The translations under genes were made by a program, and so were the position numbers. From assembly GCA_036172665.1 (NCBI GenBank), contig CM069876.1, forward strand, positions 37,541,001 through 37,605,000: a DNA stretch of 64,000 nucleotides, given 5' to 3'. The notes beneath the pieces were generated by a model. It had not been told where the DNA came from and did no database searches. It saw nothing but the letters and a program-made list of their open reading frames with translations. Source of the stretch: Prosopocoilus inquinatus (taxonomy: Eukaryota > Arthropoda > Insecta > Coleoptera > Lucanidae). Below are positions 22,275-32,392 of the stretch, in pieces (position 1 is the first letter of the stretch; each line of letters begins with the position of its first letter).

Positions 22275-23604
22275 TCATAGTAATTGAGATGTCATCAAAA
22301 CCCATTGATTTAGAAGTGATCTCACCAATTAACTTTGCCACCTGATCCTCTGATACTTCGTTAAAGCAAAAATTAGAAGCTTTTGAGCTAATATTGTTAC
22401 TGTAAAAATTTAGGACATTTATGACAGGAGTGTTTAGAGAGCCGGTAATTGAATTAAAAAAGTTGTTAATAGCATTTACATCTTTAAGATGTTGCGGTAT
22501 TACAGGAGTTCTTCGGTTGACAATGTTAAACTCTTTCAGATTTTTCCAAAATACTTTTTTATTCGAATTGCGAAAGCTATATTCCAAGTACGCCTTTTTT
22601 TCCGATTTAATAGCACTAGAGGTAAAGTTTCTCAATTGTTTATAATAATTCCAATGAGTCTGCATTTTGGTTCGTTTAAACCTTTTTAACGCATTATCAC
22701 GCATTTTCATCATGAGTTTTACATTGTCAGTCAACCAACCAACTTTTGGCTTATTAAAACTTGACGTTGTCCATGGCGCATGTAAATCGAATAATGTTGT
22801 TAAATTAAAATTCAAAAAATCGACTTTCTCATTTACATTATCCAATTGAATAATTGTCCACCAGGGAAGAGACATTAAATCCTGAACAAAAAATTCATGA
22901 TTAAAATGTTTGAAAGAACGATAAGTACGGTAGACTGGGGTATTTATGCGAATATTACATTTAATACTGCAATGTATTAAACTGTGATCAGATAATTCGT
23001 GAACATCAAGTACACCACTATCGGCAATAATCGTATTTTCATTAGTTACAATCACATCAATTAGAGAAAAGGAATTTCGAGAAACCCGAGTCGGATTGTC
23101 AATTACTTGTTTTAAGTTCAAGGCTTTCAAAATTGAAAGAAAAGAAATACTATCATTGGAACAGGTTAATAAGTTAATATTAATGTCCCCAAGGCAAATA
23201 ATTGTATCACACATAACACTAAAATCGCATAATAGTTCATTGCAGTACGATAAGAAGTCGTTTAATCTGGAATTTGGCGGTCGATATAGAACACCGATAT
23301 AAATGTTTGTTTTGTTATAATTAATATTTATCCAAAGATGTTCCATAAACACAAGGGATTCGGATTTTATGATTTTAAAAGAAATATCTTGCTTCAGATA
23401 AATGGCGACACCTCCACCTCTACCGTCGCGATCCTTACGTAAAATTCTATAGTCCGGAATATTTACAACTGCATCTAGAACGTTTTCAGTTAACCAGGTT
23501 TCAGTTACTGTTACGATATCGTAATTTAAGTTTAAAATCAAATCGCAAAATACATCAAACCGACCAGTCAACGAACGAGCATTAAGATGAGATACCTTAA
23601 TGTC
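22252..23604 (-). pseudogene. LINE apurinic-like endonuclease plus linker
   Basis: This is the N-terminal part of ORF2. Reading from 23604 it has HLNARSL with the metal-binding asparagine, then TVTETWL (catalytic Glu), RGGGVAIYLK, YRPPNS, LGDININLL, SLIDVIVTN and ELSDHSLIH with the catalytic His. These are the motifs of the exonuclease-endonuclease-phosphatase fold used to nick the target. The first codon of the longest conventional call, at 23571, is TTG; homology continues 11 codons further upstream to a TGA at 23605-23607, so the true start is lost or shifted. About 240 residues of linker follow, then a frameshift into the RT. It ends with a premature stop at 22252. Confidence 0.9.
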
Positions 23605-24157
23605 TCAAATGTCATCACATTTTAGTAAAAGTAAATACATATGTGTTTAACCTAAACGGGCGAAGTGAAATGAAGCTTTAAAATAACTCGTGCAAAATAA
23701 TTCGTGATTTACTGTAATGTATTACTAACAACTAAACACTTTGTGTTGATGCCAAAGAAGATTTAGTTTTTTACACGTTTAAAAGTATGCCAAATAAAAA
23801 CCGAGTTTACAAGGTTCAATAATTAAATGATAACTGAAAACAAAGTACTTATAAAAACACTAGATTAACTGTAACTACTATCTAATTTGATTGGATACGT
23901 TTTACACGCAACTAAGTAGAGCTTAGAGATTCAACACACTACTCCAGAACGAAGGAAAAAAGGAATCTAAATTCTGTAGTATATTCACATCAGATTATAT
24001 TAAACAATATAATTTCAAAATTGAGAAATTATAAAAAGGAGAGATGGAAAAAAAAGAAACTCCTAGCAAAGGAAAATAATCCAAATAAGGAAAATGTCCA
24101 CTCTGGCAAAAGTGGCAAATAGCAGTAACATATCGAATGCTAGCATTTGAATCAAAC

Positions 24158-24397
24158 TTAAGAAGTAAAATTATTTACTGGCATTTTCAACTTACAACGG
24201 AGCTGTTCTAAGTCAGAGTCACTTCTTATAACGTGTCTATTGCCATTTATTTTAACATAAATGGAACCATCTCGCAGCCACACATTTCGACGTCCAAAAT
24301 CAGCTTCTGATGTTTTGTGAAGCAGACGCCTAGGGCTTGTTAGATCTTCCACCACAAAAATATGATTTTCACTAAACCGTTTGAGAATTGCTGGCAT
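24158..24397 (-). pseudogene. LINE ORF1 C-terminal fragment (FP25-like fold)
   Basis: Of 79 residues, the segment LTSPRRLLHKTSEADFG then VWLRDGSIYVKINGNRHV then SDSDLEQLR matches the C-terminal domain shared by many insect LINE ORF1 proteins and the baculovirus FP25-type family, with its WLRDG.IYVK core. ORF1 proteins bind the element RNA. The N-terminal coiled-coil and zinc-knuckle part is missing. An ATG at 24397 opens the frame but is probably internal to the ancestral ORF. Confidence 0.7.
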
Positions 24398-24410
24398 AGC
24401 TATAAGTGGA

Positions 24411-25160
24411 ACGCGGCCGCCTCTTCAATTATGACCCGAAGCCGAAGTAGGCCAGGGTCAGTACTTCACTGATCTTGAACATGAGCGACGTAAATCAGCC
24501 GTTCCGATCAGCTGGACAATCAAAACGTTTATAATTTAAATTAACTTCACTGCAAGTAATTACAAGTTTAAGTATTTTTAAATTAAAATCTAGTGCAATT
24601 CAAGTTCTTAATCGCCGAACAAATTAAAAGCGAGGTACAAACAAACTGTAATTCCTCATTCCATATTATTTTTAATAGCCTTATAAAAATTTGACATTTA
24701 CTATTTTTTCCAAGGACCGTAAGTACTAATACTTTCATGGCTAGCAGCGGGATTAAAGCAAAAGTTTATTTACGTAAAAGGGTGAAGGACGAACTTTTTT
24801 AACGCGCTTGCCTAATTGGTGCATAAATTTTCGTATTTATTCGTCGATAGTAGATATCGTAAAACATGTTACTTCGCTCAGTGAATTAAAATTTTAAATA
24901 AAATAATTAATAAACGATAAGTTGCGTTGAAGATCGAGTGCGGTATCGGTGGGCGTGTTAATACCGAGAGGAAGGCGAAGTTGATCTTCCTATCTTTCTC
25001 GCACATTTCAGAAGTTCCAAACAAGTCGTCCATCAGAAATTTTTTGGCTATGATACTGTAACTACCAAAAAATAACCGCAGAAGGTCAATATCGCTACTT
25101 GCTCAGCTAATGACCTCAGAATATCCCTCGTGTAAACGTCCTCAAAGAAAATGAATTAAG
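24411..25160. other. LINE 5' flank and unique sequence
   Basis: 24410-24520 is GC-richer and may belong to the LINE 5' UTR. The remainder is AT-rich with nothing recognised. Confidence 0.35.
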
Positions 25161-25386
25161 GCCCGTATTCATAAACAAAGCTTACGTTCGGTTATAATTC
25201 GCGTTCGGTTACAATTCGCTGTATTCATAAACTGAACGTACTTCTCACATTTTGGACGCACAATCAGGGAGAGTTTAAGAACATTTTATGAATTATTTTC
25301 CCAAAATGCGGTAAATACGTATAGTTTATGTATTATAGCGAATTCTAAGTGAACGCATAGCGTAAGTTTTGTTTATGAAGACGGGT
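25161..25386. mobile_element. Palindromic MITE, 226 bp
   Basis: The ends GCCCGTATTCATAAACAAAG and (complement) ACCCGTCTTCATAAACAAAA continue into GCTTACG / CTTACGC. An internal second GTATTCATAAACTGAACG copy at 25221 suggests a duplicated terminus. Confidence 0.8.
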
Positions 25387-25531
25387 GTAAGGCCAAAACA
25401 AAAAGAAACCCTACTACAAGCCTAAAGACAAAACGAAACAAACATTATACACGGAACTGCGCACAGCAATTGCTTGTCATAAATACCTGAACAAAGACGG
25501 TTGTCAGGCTTGGAAAAAGCATACTTTTACC

Positions 25532-25745
25532 CGGTTCTGCGCAAGTTTAAAGCTGCTTTTCCTGCTTGGAAGATTGGGTACTTGGGCGATTCTGCTATTG
25601 GTTTTCACTTATCACGTGATCAACGATAACCAATAACGTTCGTCAAGTGAACGACGAAAGCCAATGACAGCAATCTCCAAATACCCAATTCTCCAAATCT
25701 CCAGAGCAGGAAAAGTGGCTTAAAAAGGCAACGGCAGCGGAACCC
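25532..25745. mobile_element. Palindromic MITE, about 214 bp
   Basis: The left arm has GCTTTTCCTGCTTGGAAGA and TTGGGTACTTGGGCGATT; the right arm (complement) has ACTTTTCCTGCTCTGGAGA and TTGGGTATTTGGAGATT. The centre has ACCAATAACG / CCAATGAC words. Non-coding. Confidence 0.75.
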
Positions 25746-25879
25746 TTCAAGATTTCCTGAGTAAACATCAGAGGAAAAAATCACTAGATATGTCACTACA
25801 TAGGTCGTGAAATCACTAAATTTCAGATTTATTTCGGAATTTACTAAAATTTGTGTGTAAGTTCAAAAGAAAGCACCAG

Positions 25880-26133
25880 ATCTGGTGACAAGCTTGGCTT
25901 ATTTTGGTAACAGTCATCGAGCTGTCTTCTTAAAAAAGTGAGGTTCACGCCAAGTAAAGCACTGAATTTTTGTAAATTGTAGTTCGCCTTGTAAACTACT
26001 AATTATAAGTTTAGAAAGCGAACTATAGTTTAAATAAAAAAATCCATTGCTTTGCTTGGTGCCGCCCTCATTTTTAAGAAGGGAGCTCGATCACTGTTAC
26101 CAACTTAGCCAAGTTTGGCAACTGCTAGGAACC
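25880..26133. mobile_element. Palindromic MITE, about 254 bp
   Basis: The left arm AGCTTGGCTTATTTTGGTAA pairs with the right arm (complement) AACTTGGCTAAGTTGGTAAC. Both continue into CATCGAGCT / GATCGAGCT, CTTCTTAAAAA, and a GTTCGC..TAAACT word near the centre. Confidence 0.8.
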
Positions 26134-26340
26134 TTCTAATTATCACTTAGCGCATTTAATTGAATTTCTCTCCTTGATGAATAAAGTTGAAACTGTATCC
26201 AATTAAAGAAACGAGCTGAAGATATTATGATAAGATATACAGGGTGATTTTTGTAGCTCACCAACAAGCTTTGCCAAATGCGAGTTCTTATAATTTTAAG
26301 AAAAAAAATCATATATCCGATTTTTTTAACACCCGCTTTT

Positions 26341-26939
26341 TCTCTCCTTTCATCCCCAATTCTTTAAACAATCTGTACAAAATTGGATCTCGATTTTCTT
26401 TGTTAGTAGCGCTTCTGGTTTTCGGTAAACAAGCTAGAAAACGATTTTCCGATTTATTTTCCATGGTTGCTCGAATGGCGCTTACATGTGTTTTCAAAAT
26501 TGTCGAAAATGCTTTGCCCGTTTCTCCTTTTGGTTTTAATCTCTTAGAATCTTCAGAATGAAAACTTTATTTACGTAAAAATATATTAACAGGACCGTGA
26601 AATTTAATTTACGATAGAGTTATAAGAAAAGAAAGTCATTAATTTCAACAGTTTTCTTTTAACTAAATCCGATTGAAATATTAAATAAAAATATTACAAA
26701 CAAAAAATTCAAGATTACAAAAATAAATAAATATTACGAAGAAAATATAGTTGTAAATAGAAAACAGTGAAGAGAGAATGGAGCCAATATTCAGTACAAG
26801 ACAAAAAAAGCCTTTGTTAGAAAACTGCTTTTTCGTTTATGCGCAAAAATTAACTTTTCTTTCACAACTCACCAACGCTAAGCTGGAATCTTCCAAGAGG
26901 CACAGAATTTAAATTAATAAAATTCAGTTAAATCGATTC
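26341..26939 (+). repeat. Repeat X, left part (three-copy family X/Y/Z)
   Basis: This is colinear with 40061-40720 (copy Y) for about 600 bp, with shared words such as CGATTTTCTTTGTTAG, CTTCTGGTTTTCG and AATATTACGAAGAAAATAT. The match breaks at about 26940, where a T-rich array starts, and resumes at about 28797. An open frame at 26244-26561 is not conserved in copy Y, arguing against coding. Confidence 0.8.
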
Positions 26940-28796
26940 CTCTTTTGTTTTATCGTTTGTCTTTTGCTTTATTCCGATGTTCCGCCACTTTCTTTTCCTC
27001 ATTTGCGTTCGCCGTTTTTTCTTTTTTTTTTAAAATAAATATTTGGTCTTTGTTTAACTTAATCGATCGGCTTTTGTTTTATTTTGTTGAATATTTTTAG
27101 ATTCATTCCTCTTTTGTTTTATCGTTTGTCTTTTGCTCTATTCCGACGTTCCGCCACTTCCTTCTCCTCATTTGCGTTCGCTGTTTTCTCTTTTCTTTTT
27201 TTTTTTTGTTTTTGAAATAAATATTTCGTCTTTGTTTAGCTTCGTCGATCGTCTTTTATTTTATTTTGTCGATTATTTTTAGTTTCATTCTACTATTCTA
27301 AACTTTTTTTGCTTCGTTGATTTTGATTTACTTCGATCGATGTTCTCTTTTTTTTTGTATTTATTGACTGTTTTTTCTTTTTGTTTTGATTGATCCCCTA
27401 TCGGTAACGCAAACGAAAAAACAAAGAGCGAACAACAGAGAGCGAAACAGAAAAATAACCGCGACGACATAAAACAATAGACGATTTTATTACTTCAGTT
27501 TTAACAATCGATTTTCATTTTCTTCGTCGGTGCCCTTTTGTTTTACTGCGTGTCTTTTGTTTTATTCCAACATTCGCTTTGTTTTACTTTGTTTTCAGTG
27601 ATGCAAACGAAAAACAAAGGGTGAACGGTAGAGAGCGAAACAGAAAAATAACCGCAACGAAATAAAACAAAAGACGATTTTATTACTTCAGTTACTTCAA
27701 ATGCAAATGAGGAAAAAAACGGCTAACGTTGGAATGAAACAAAAGACACGCAGTAAGACAAAAGGGCGCCGACGAAGAAAATGAAAATCGATCGTTAAGA
27801 TTTTCATTTTCTTCGTCAGTCCCCTTTTATCTTACTGCGTGTCTTTTGTTTTACTACGTGTCTTTTGTTTCATTCCAACATTCGCCGTTGTTTTCCTCAT
27901 TTGCATTTGCCACTTTTTAAAGCACATATTTCGATTTTGTTTAATTTCATTAATCGTCTTTTGTTTTATTTCGTTCATTATTTTTCGTCATTTCATTCTG
28001 CGTTTCACTTTTTTGTTTTCCTTTTCCGTTTCTTTTAGATTTTTATTGAACTCAATCTCTCGTTTTTTTTTCTGTTTGTGTTTATTAACCGTTTCTTTCT
28101 TGTTTATTTGTTCCGTCACTTGTTTTGCTTTGTTTTGTTGTTTTTCTTTCGTTTTTTTTTTCGTTTGCATTTAATCTAATTTTACTACATCATGTTTCAT
28201 TTTCTGTTTCGTTGTTTTCGTCTTAAATTCTTGATTTTTATTGCTCCTATTTTTGTTCATATTTTTTTATCGTCTTTCGTTGTTTCATTTTATTGATTAT
28301 TTTGCGTTTCATTCTCTCGTTCGGTTTTAGTTTCTCACTTGCGCCATACTCGTTCATAATTTTTTTAATTTTTTTTTATTTAATCTCAACGATCTTTCCT
28401 CGTTTCTCTTGTTGACTTCCCTCTCTTTTTATTATTCGCCAGTCGCTTTATTTTATACACCGTTCTTCGTCTTTTGTTTTATTTTGTTGTCCGTTTTTGT
28501 TTTTTCATTTGCCTTAATTTTATTTGTAATCTAATTTTAAAGTTCCTCTTTTCCTATTATTATTCGATTTTGTTCCAAATCTACCCAATTGTTGGGTAAA
28601 TATTCGGGTATTTACCCCAAAATTTTATTTACCGGGTTGCCATCGCTGCTGTTAATGTATCCCTTCTTTGCTTTGTATTAAATTATTATTTTTTAATCAA
28701 CACCTCCTTTTCATCATTAATCATTAATTTGACTAAACTTATTGATTTAAGAATTGGGCTGTTTAATGAGGGGGGGGGGGGGGGCACCAAACTGAC
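26940..28796 (-). repeat. T-rich array interrupting repeat X
   Basis: Pyrimidine-rich on plus. Two direct units of about 175 bp (26936-27106 and 27107-27285) share TTGTTTTATCGTTTGTCTTT and TCCGCCACTT. A 196-bp direct pair starts at 27411 and 27607 (CAAACGAAAAA, GAGAGCGAAACAGAAAAATA). A palindrome is centred near 27795 (arms about 27700-27790 and 27798-27910). It ends with a G run of about 16 (28771-28786). Copy Y lacks the whole block. Frames such as 27839-28174 are low-complexity. Confidence 0.75.
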
Positions 28797-29720
28797 TACC
28801 ACAAACAAAAACAAAAAACACCGTGAAAAGTTGTATCTTCATTCGCGAAATTAATTATAAACTAAGGAAACTGACTGATTGAAAAAATTTAATCAAAATA
28901 AAGAAATAAACTTCAACGACAAACGAAAGCGTAATTAGGTCAGGGAAAACTACCCTAGAGAGCTTGCTTTTCGTCTCCCGCTTGAATTCTTACGGAAGTG
29001 GGGACATCAGATGATGAATTTTCTTTGCATAAAAAATCCTTAATCGAGTGCGTAATTGGGTGCAACTTTGCAACTTCCGCAAGCTCGATTTCAATCTCCT
29101 GCAAACGCCGTGCCGTGTGCACAATTCTGGGAAATTCAACCGACCCTATTTTATTCTGACCTTATACGCGTTTTAAGACGTTATAATCACGTGGCGGACA
29201 GAAAAAAGTGTAAAACTTTACTATTACAACGAACCGGTGCGATGTTATAAATAGATTGTGTACACGCCTCATATTTGCCGGCGCAGCGCGTCTAGCTGAT
29301 AGTGAACAATCGGTAAGCCAAAGTAATAATGCATTCGTTAGAAGGCATGATTCACAATATAATGTCGCGGTTGACTGCGATGCTCGGACACGATGCGCAC
29401 GAGAGAGTGTGCTGCAGAGACGTGTCGTGTTTCTATTTAATTCAAATCAACTAAATTGTTGTTTCTAAATTCAAGAAAGAGCTGTTATTAGCTTCCGGAA
29501 TTATATTCACGTTGTTACCGTGGCGATATTAGACTGATTGATTAAAAATCACGTATAAGCGGGCGGAACATTTAACGCTTCGATTTAGACCCCCGCGTCG
29601 AGTCGGACTGCCGCTGTCTCAAACTGGTTTCAGGCAGTTCACTTTCTTAGATCCTCCGTTTGGTTATAACATAATTTAATTGCAACTTAATTTTTATATA
29701 AAAAAAAACATTTTAGTTTT
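28797..29720 (+). repeat. Repeat X, right part
   Basis: 28797-29183 is colinear with 40728-41118 (GTTGTATCTTCATTCGCG, GGACATCAGATGA, GTGCACAATTCTGGGAAATT and others). 29184-29655 has no counterpart in copy Y, where the match skips across GTTATAA words present at both edges of this segment; 29656-29710 matches again (CAACTTAATTTTT..AAAAAAAACATT). The extra 470 bp is CpG-richer and could be an insertion here or a microhomology-flanked deletion in Y. Confidence 0.75.
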
Positions 29721-30895
29721 ACATGATTTACAATTTTTATCAGCGAATTATGTAAATACTTAAGGCGGTACTGAGTAATACACTATAACTTTTAAAAAAC
29801 TGTCGCAGTCTTTGTAGATCTCTAATGATAAGTCATCTCATTCAGTTTAGTTTCTCTCTGAAGTAAACCTTTAATAAGTAAGTGCCTGTTCAATCAAAGA
29901 AATAAGCTGCACGTAGACTGACTTCAATGTTCGAAACGTCTTGAATATTTAATCCCGCCGTTTTTGCTTCCAATTAAACTATTCCACTTGTACGAGCGCG
30001 TTGCTTTCCTAAACCTCTTGCATTTGGCGCCTCTGCGAGCCAGTCGAAGAAGAGTCTTGCAAACAACATTAATTTACCGCCTCTACGTTTCGACGAGATT
30101 CGTTTCTTCTCTTCTGCCTTTGCAGACGGAAATTTATTCGGCCGGGTTATGAAACGCGCGCGAACGATAAAAAACGAGTTACTCGCGTCTGAAGAAGAAA
30201 AAGAAGAAGAAGAAGATTTCGCACTGGAAATTGGACTCGAGTCTGTTTTTTTTGTTGCGCATCGATTTTGACGTAGTCGAACTAATACGTGCTTATTTAC
30301 GTCGTGTGTTGCTTGCTTTGGAAATGTAGAAGGTATATCATATCAAAGCGAACCGAGGAAATTATGACGGGATTCATTTCGAATATTGAGATTCAAATTC
30401 TAGGTATTTAATCAAGCGGCAATACTTTGAAAGACTTGCTCGCGCAAAAGGGGAATACCCTAATTAATTATTACCTATCTTCGTGCATTATGATTTGACT
30501 TGATTGAATTCTGTGTAGTACGATTTGAAGGAAGAATCAGTTTTTCAATTATCTTTTTGTTCCTGCTAATAACTATCCCTTCCTGATTAATGTTGTCTGT
30601 TCTGATTAAAATAATTCATCGACTTGTTATGCTAATATGCAGGACGAGATAAACATGCTGTTATATATGACTCAGATAAAACAGAATCCACAGATAAAAT
30701 CGCGAACAAATTTGCACAGCCATACTACGTACACCGACGCACGTTGATAAAATTCCTGTTTTGTATGTCGTGTGTATGTGCAGACGGATAGATACATCGA
30801 ACGAAAACACAGATAACCGATTCGATAATTACTTTTCCGTTTCGTGTAACATGAAAATAACTGATTTTAGTTTTTCTTTTTTTTTCTAATTTCAG
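29721..30895. other. Unique sequence, no gene seen; GAA run
   Basis: A GAAGAA-rich run lies at 30189-30222. The frame at 29964-30152 has no recognised domain. The end of this stretch is the polypyrimidine tract of the candidate microexon. Confidence 0.35.
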
Positions 30896-30940
30896 GGAAC
30901 CAATTACTTAGGAGGACCAACTCGACCAATTCAACTACTG
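30896..30940 (+). CDS. Candidate 45-nt microexon of an unidentified gene
   Basis: A long polypyrimidine tract ending CTAATTTCAG (30886-30895) is followed by 45 nt and then a consensus 5' splice site, CTG/GTAAGT at 30938-30946. The length is a multiple of three. In phase 0 it reads GTNYLGGPTRPIQLL without a stop; phase 2 is also open and phase 1 is closed by TAG. This combination of strong signals at microexon spacing is unusual, but nothing else of the gene was recognised in the window and such signals can occur by chance in AT-rich DNA. If real, the surrounding sequence is intronic. Confidence 0.35.
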
Positions 30941-31255
30941 GTAAGTTTCATCAAACTAAAATTAATTTCATATTTTTATTATTGTTATTATTTAAATCCA
31001 GTTTTAATACAATTGTTTTGATATCCTGGAATAACTTTATTATCGTAAAACATGATATAGAATTTAACAGGTATAATTCCAAACAATCATATATGCAAGA
31101 CTTCCGTTCACGCGGACCTAAGATAATGTAAGAGCAGTGGAAAGAGAGAAAGCATATGAAACCTTTAAACGTTAGACCTTCGCATTTCAATTAAATTTGC
31201 ATCAATAAGATTCGTCTGAAATTTGGGGCGAACGTGTTTCCGTGCCTACGTGCAC
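30941..31255. other. AT-rich sequence, no feature seen
   Basis: If the microexon is real this is its downstream intron. No other signal was seen. Confidence 0.3.
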
Positions 31256-31495
31256 AACAGGCTACAAGAGCCAAAGAAATAAAAAAAAATATCGCTGGTC
31301 TCAACCTCAGGATAAGATAGCTGAATGGCAGAAAATTATTCCTCGTAAGGATCGTGAAGAGGCTACAAGAGCCAAAGAAATAAAAAAAATATGAGATTAA
31401 AAAAACTTTCTACTTAAAAAAAATATTGGTGCTCGGGGTACCTCAAGATAAGATAGTTGAATGGCAGAAAATTATTCTTCGTAATGATCGTATCT
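31256..31495 (+). repeat. Tandem duplication with stem-loop and A-run
   Basis: GGCTACAAGAGCC (a GGCT/AGCC stem-loop), then AAAGAAATAAAAAAA, occurs at 31260 and 31361. Each is followed by GATAAGATAG then TGAATGGCAGAAAATTATT (31313 and 31448). A third copy of the stem-loop and A-rich tail is at 49705. An RNA-like 3' hairpin followed by an A-tail suggests the 3' end of a retroposon family; the rest of such an element was not identified. Confidence 0.5.
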
Positions 31496-32049
31496 TAAGT
31501 GTTATGTGAAACAGATGATGTTCTTGGTACATATACTTAAAAATAATTACCTGGCAGGTAAACAAAAAAAAATAAGATTAGGTAGTTTTCCACTATTTTT
31601 TGCATGCCGCCTGTACTTTCTGTTATGAAAAGATACTTACTGATTAAAAAAGAATAGAATAGAAATGCCAAACAATTGAGTTCGAATAGGCAAGGAAATC
31701 ACATCTTTATGGTTAAAATGAAAAAGAAAAGAGAAAACAAATACCTGACGAAACCCTAAACAAAAACAACGCAGGTAAAACTCAGAACACCGCGCGATTA
31801 TTTTTTTAACCTAATATAGCGGAGGCAAACTTACAGCAGCTAATTTGCTCTGTAATAACTAGATTGCGGAGGAGTTTCGGAGCCGCTCCTCTGCTGATGA
31901 GGACCCGAATAGAGTTGAAACAACAGTACAGGAGAACATGTTGGAAAAATCCATTACCATCTAAACCGAATTGTAGCGAATTTTTAAAATAAAAATGATC
32001 GCAAATGTGCATTAAGTAATTCTAAGTAGAGAGAAGAAAGGGAAACAAA
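31496..32049. other. AT-rich sequence, no feature seen
   Basis: A-rich runs become frequent from about 31680, leading into the array at 32050. Nothing else was recognised. Confidence 0.35.
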
Positions 32050-32356
32050 AGACAACTTATTATATACGTTATCAAATGTCAAATTTTGATAACAAAACCA
32101 GAAGATACGCAAAAAAAAATATTCCTAAATAAATGCGTGGCGGTTTTAAGAACCGGAAATCGCCTTCTTCTCTGGCTAATTTTGGACAAAAAAATAAAGA
32201 AAAACAGCAAGCAGTCAATTAAAAAAAAACAACGTTAGTAGTGGTTTTGCCAAAACAAAAAACAGAAAAAAAAACAAGTGAAGATTCCTCAATTACGAAT
32301 GAAAAAAATCACTAAATAAATGATAGGTGATTATGATCACAACTGTATTCTGGGTG

Positions 32357-32392
<36 letters not shown>

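Larger units (their letters stand above)
20455..24410 (-). mobile_element. Nearly complete LINE, CR1/jockey superfamily
   Basis: On the minus strand the order is: ORF1 tail (24397-24158), endonuclease (23604 to about 22252), reverse transcriptase (to 20811), a 3' UTR of about 330 bp, and a terminal TTATTATTATTATA microsatellite (20461-20476, seen as TAATAATAATAA on plus). The ORF2 region is uninterrupted except for two single-base frameshifts near 22275 and 22085 and a missing start. The 5' end is uncertain: ORF1 is present only as its last 80 codons, with GC-richer sequence to about 24520 that could be 5' UTR or flank. Target duplications were not identified. Confidence 0.85.

Noticed and set aside
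27839..28174. Phe-rich 111-codon frame, and similar frames at 44042-44796, as membrane proteins
   Set aside because: They are translations of T-rich arrays; hydrophobicity follows from TTT/TTC composition.
31260..31272. Histone mRNA 3' stem-loop
   Set aside because: The loop and flanks do not match the histone consensus; the A-rich tail fits a retroposon end better.
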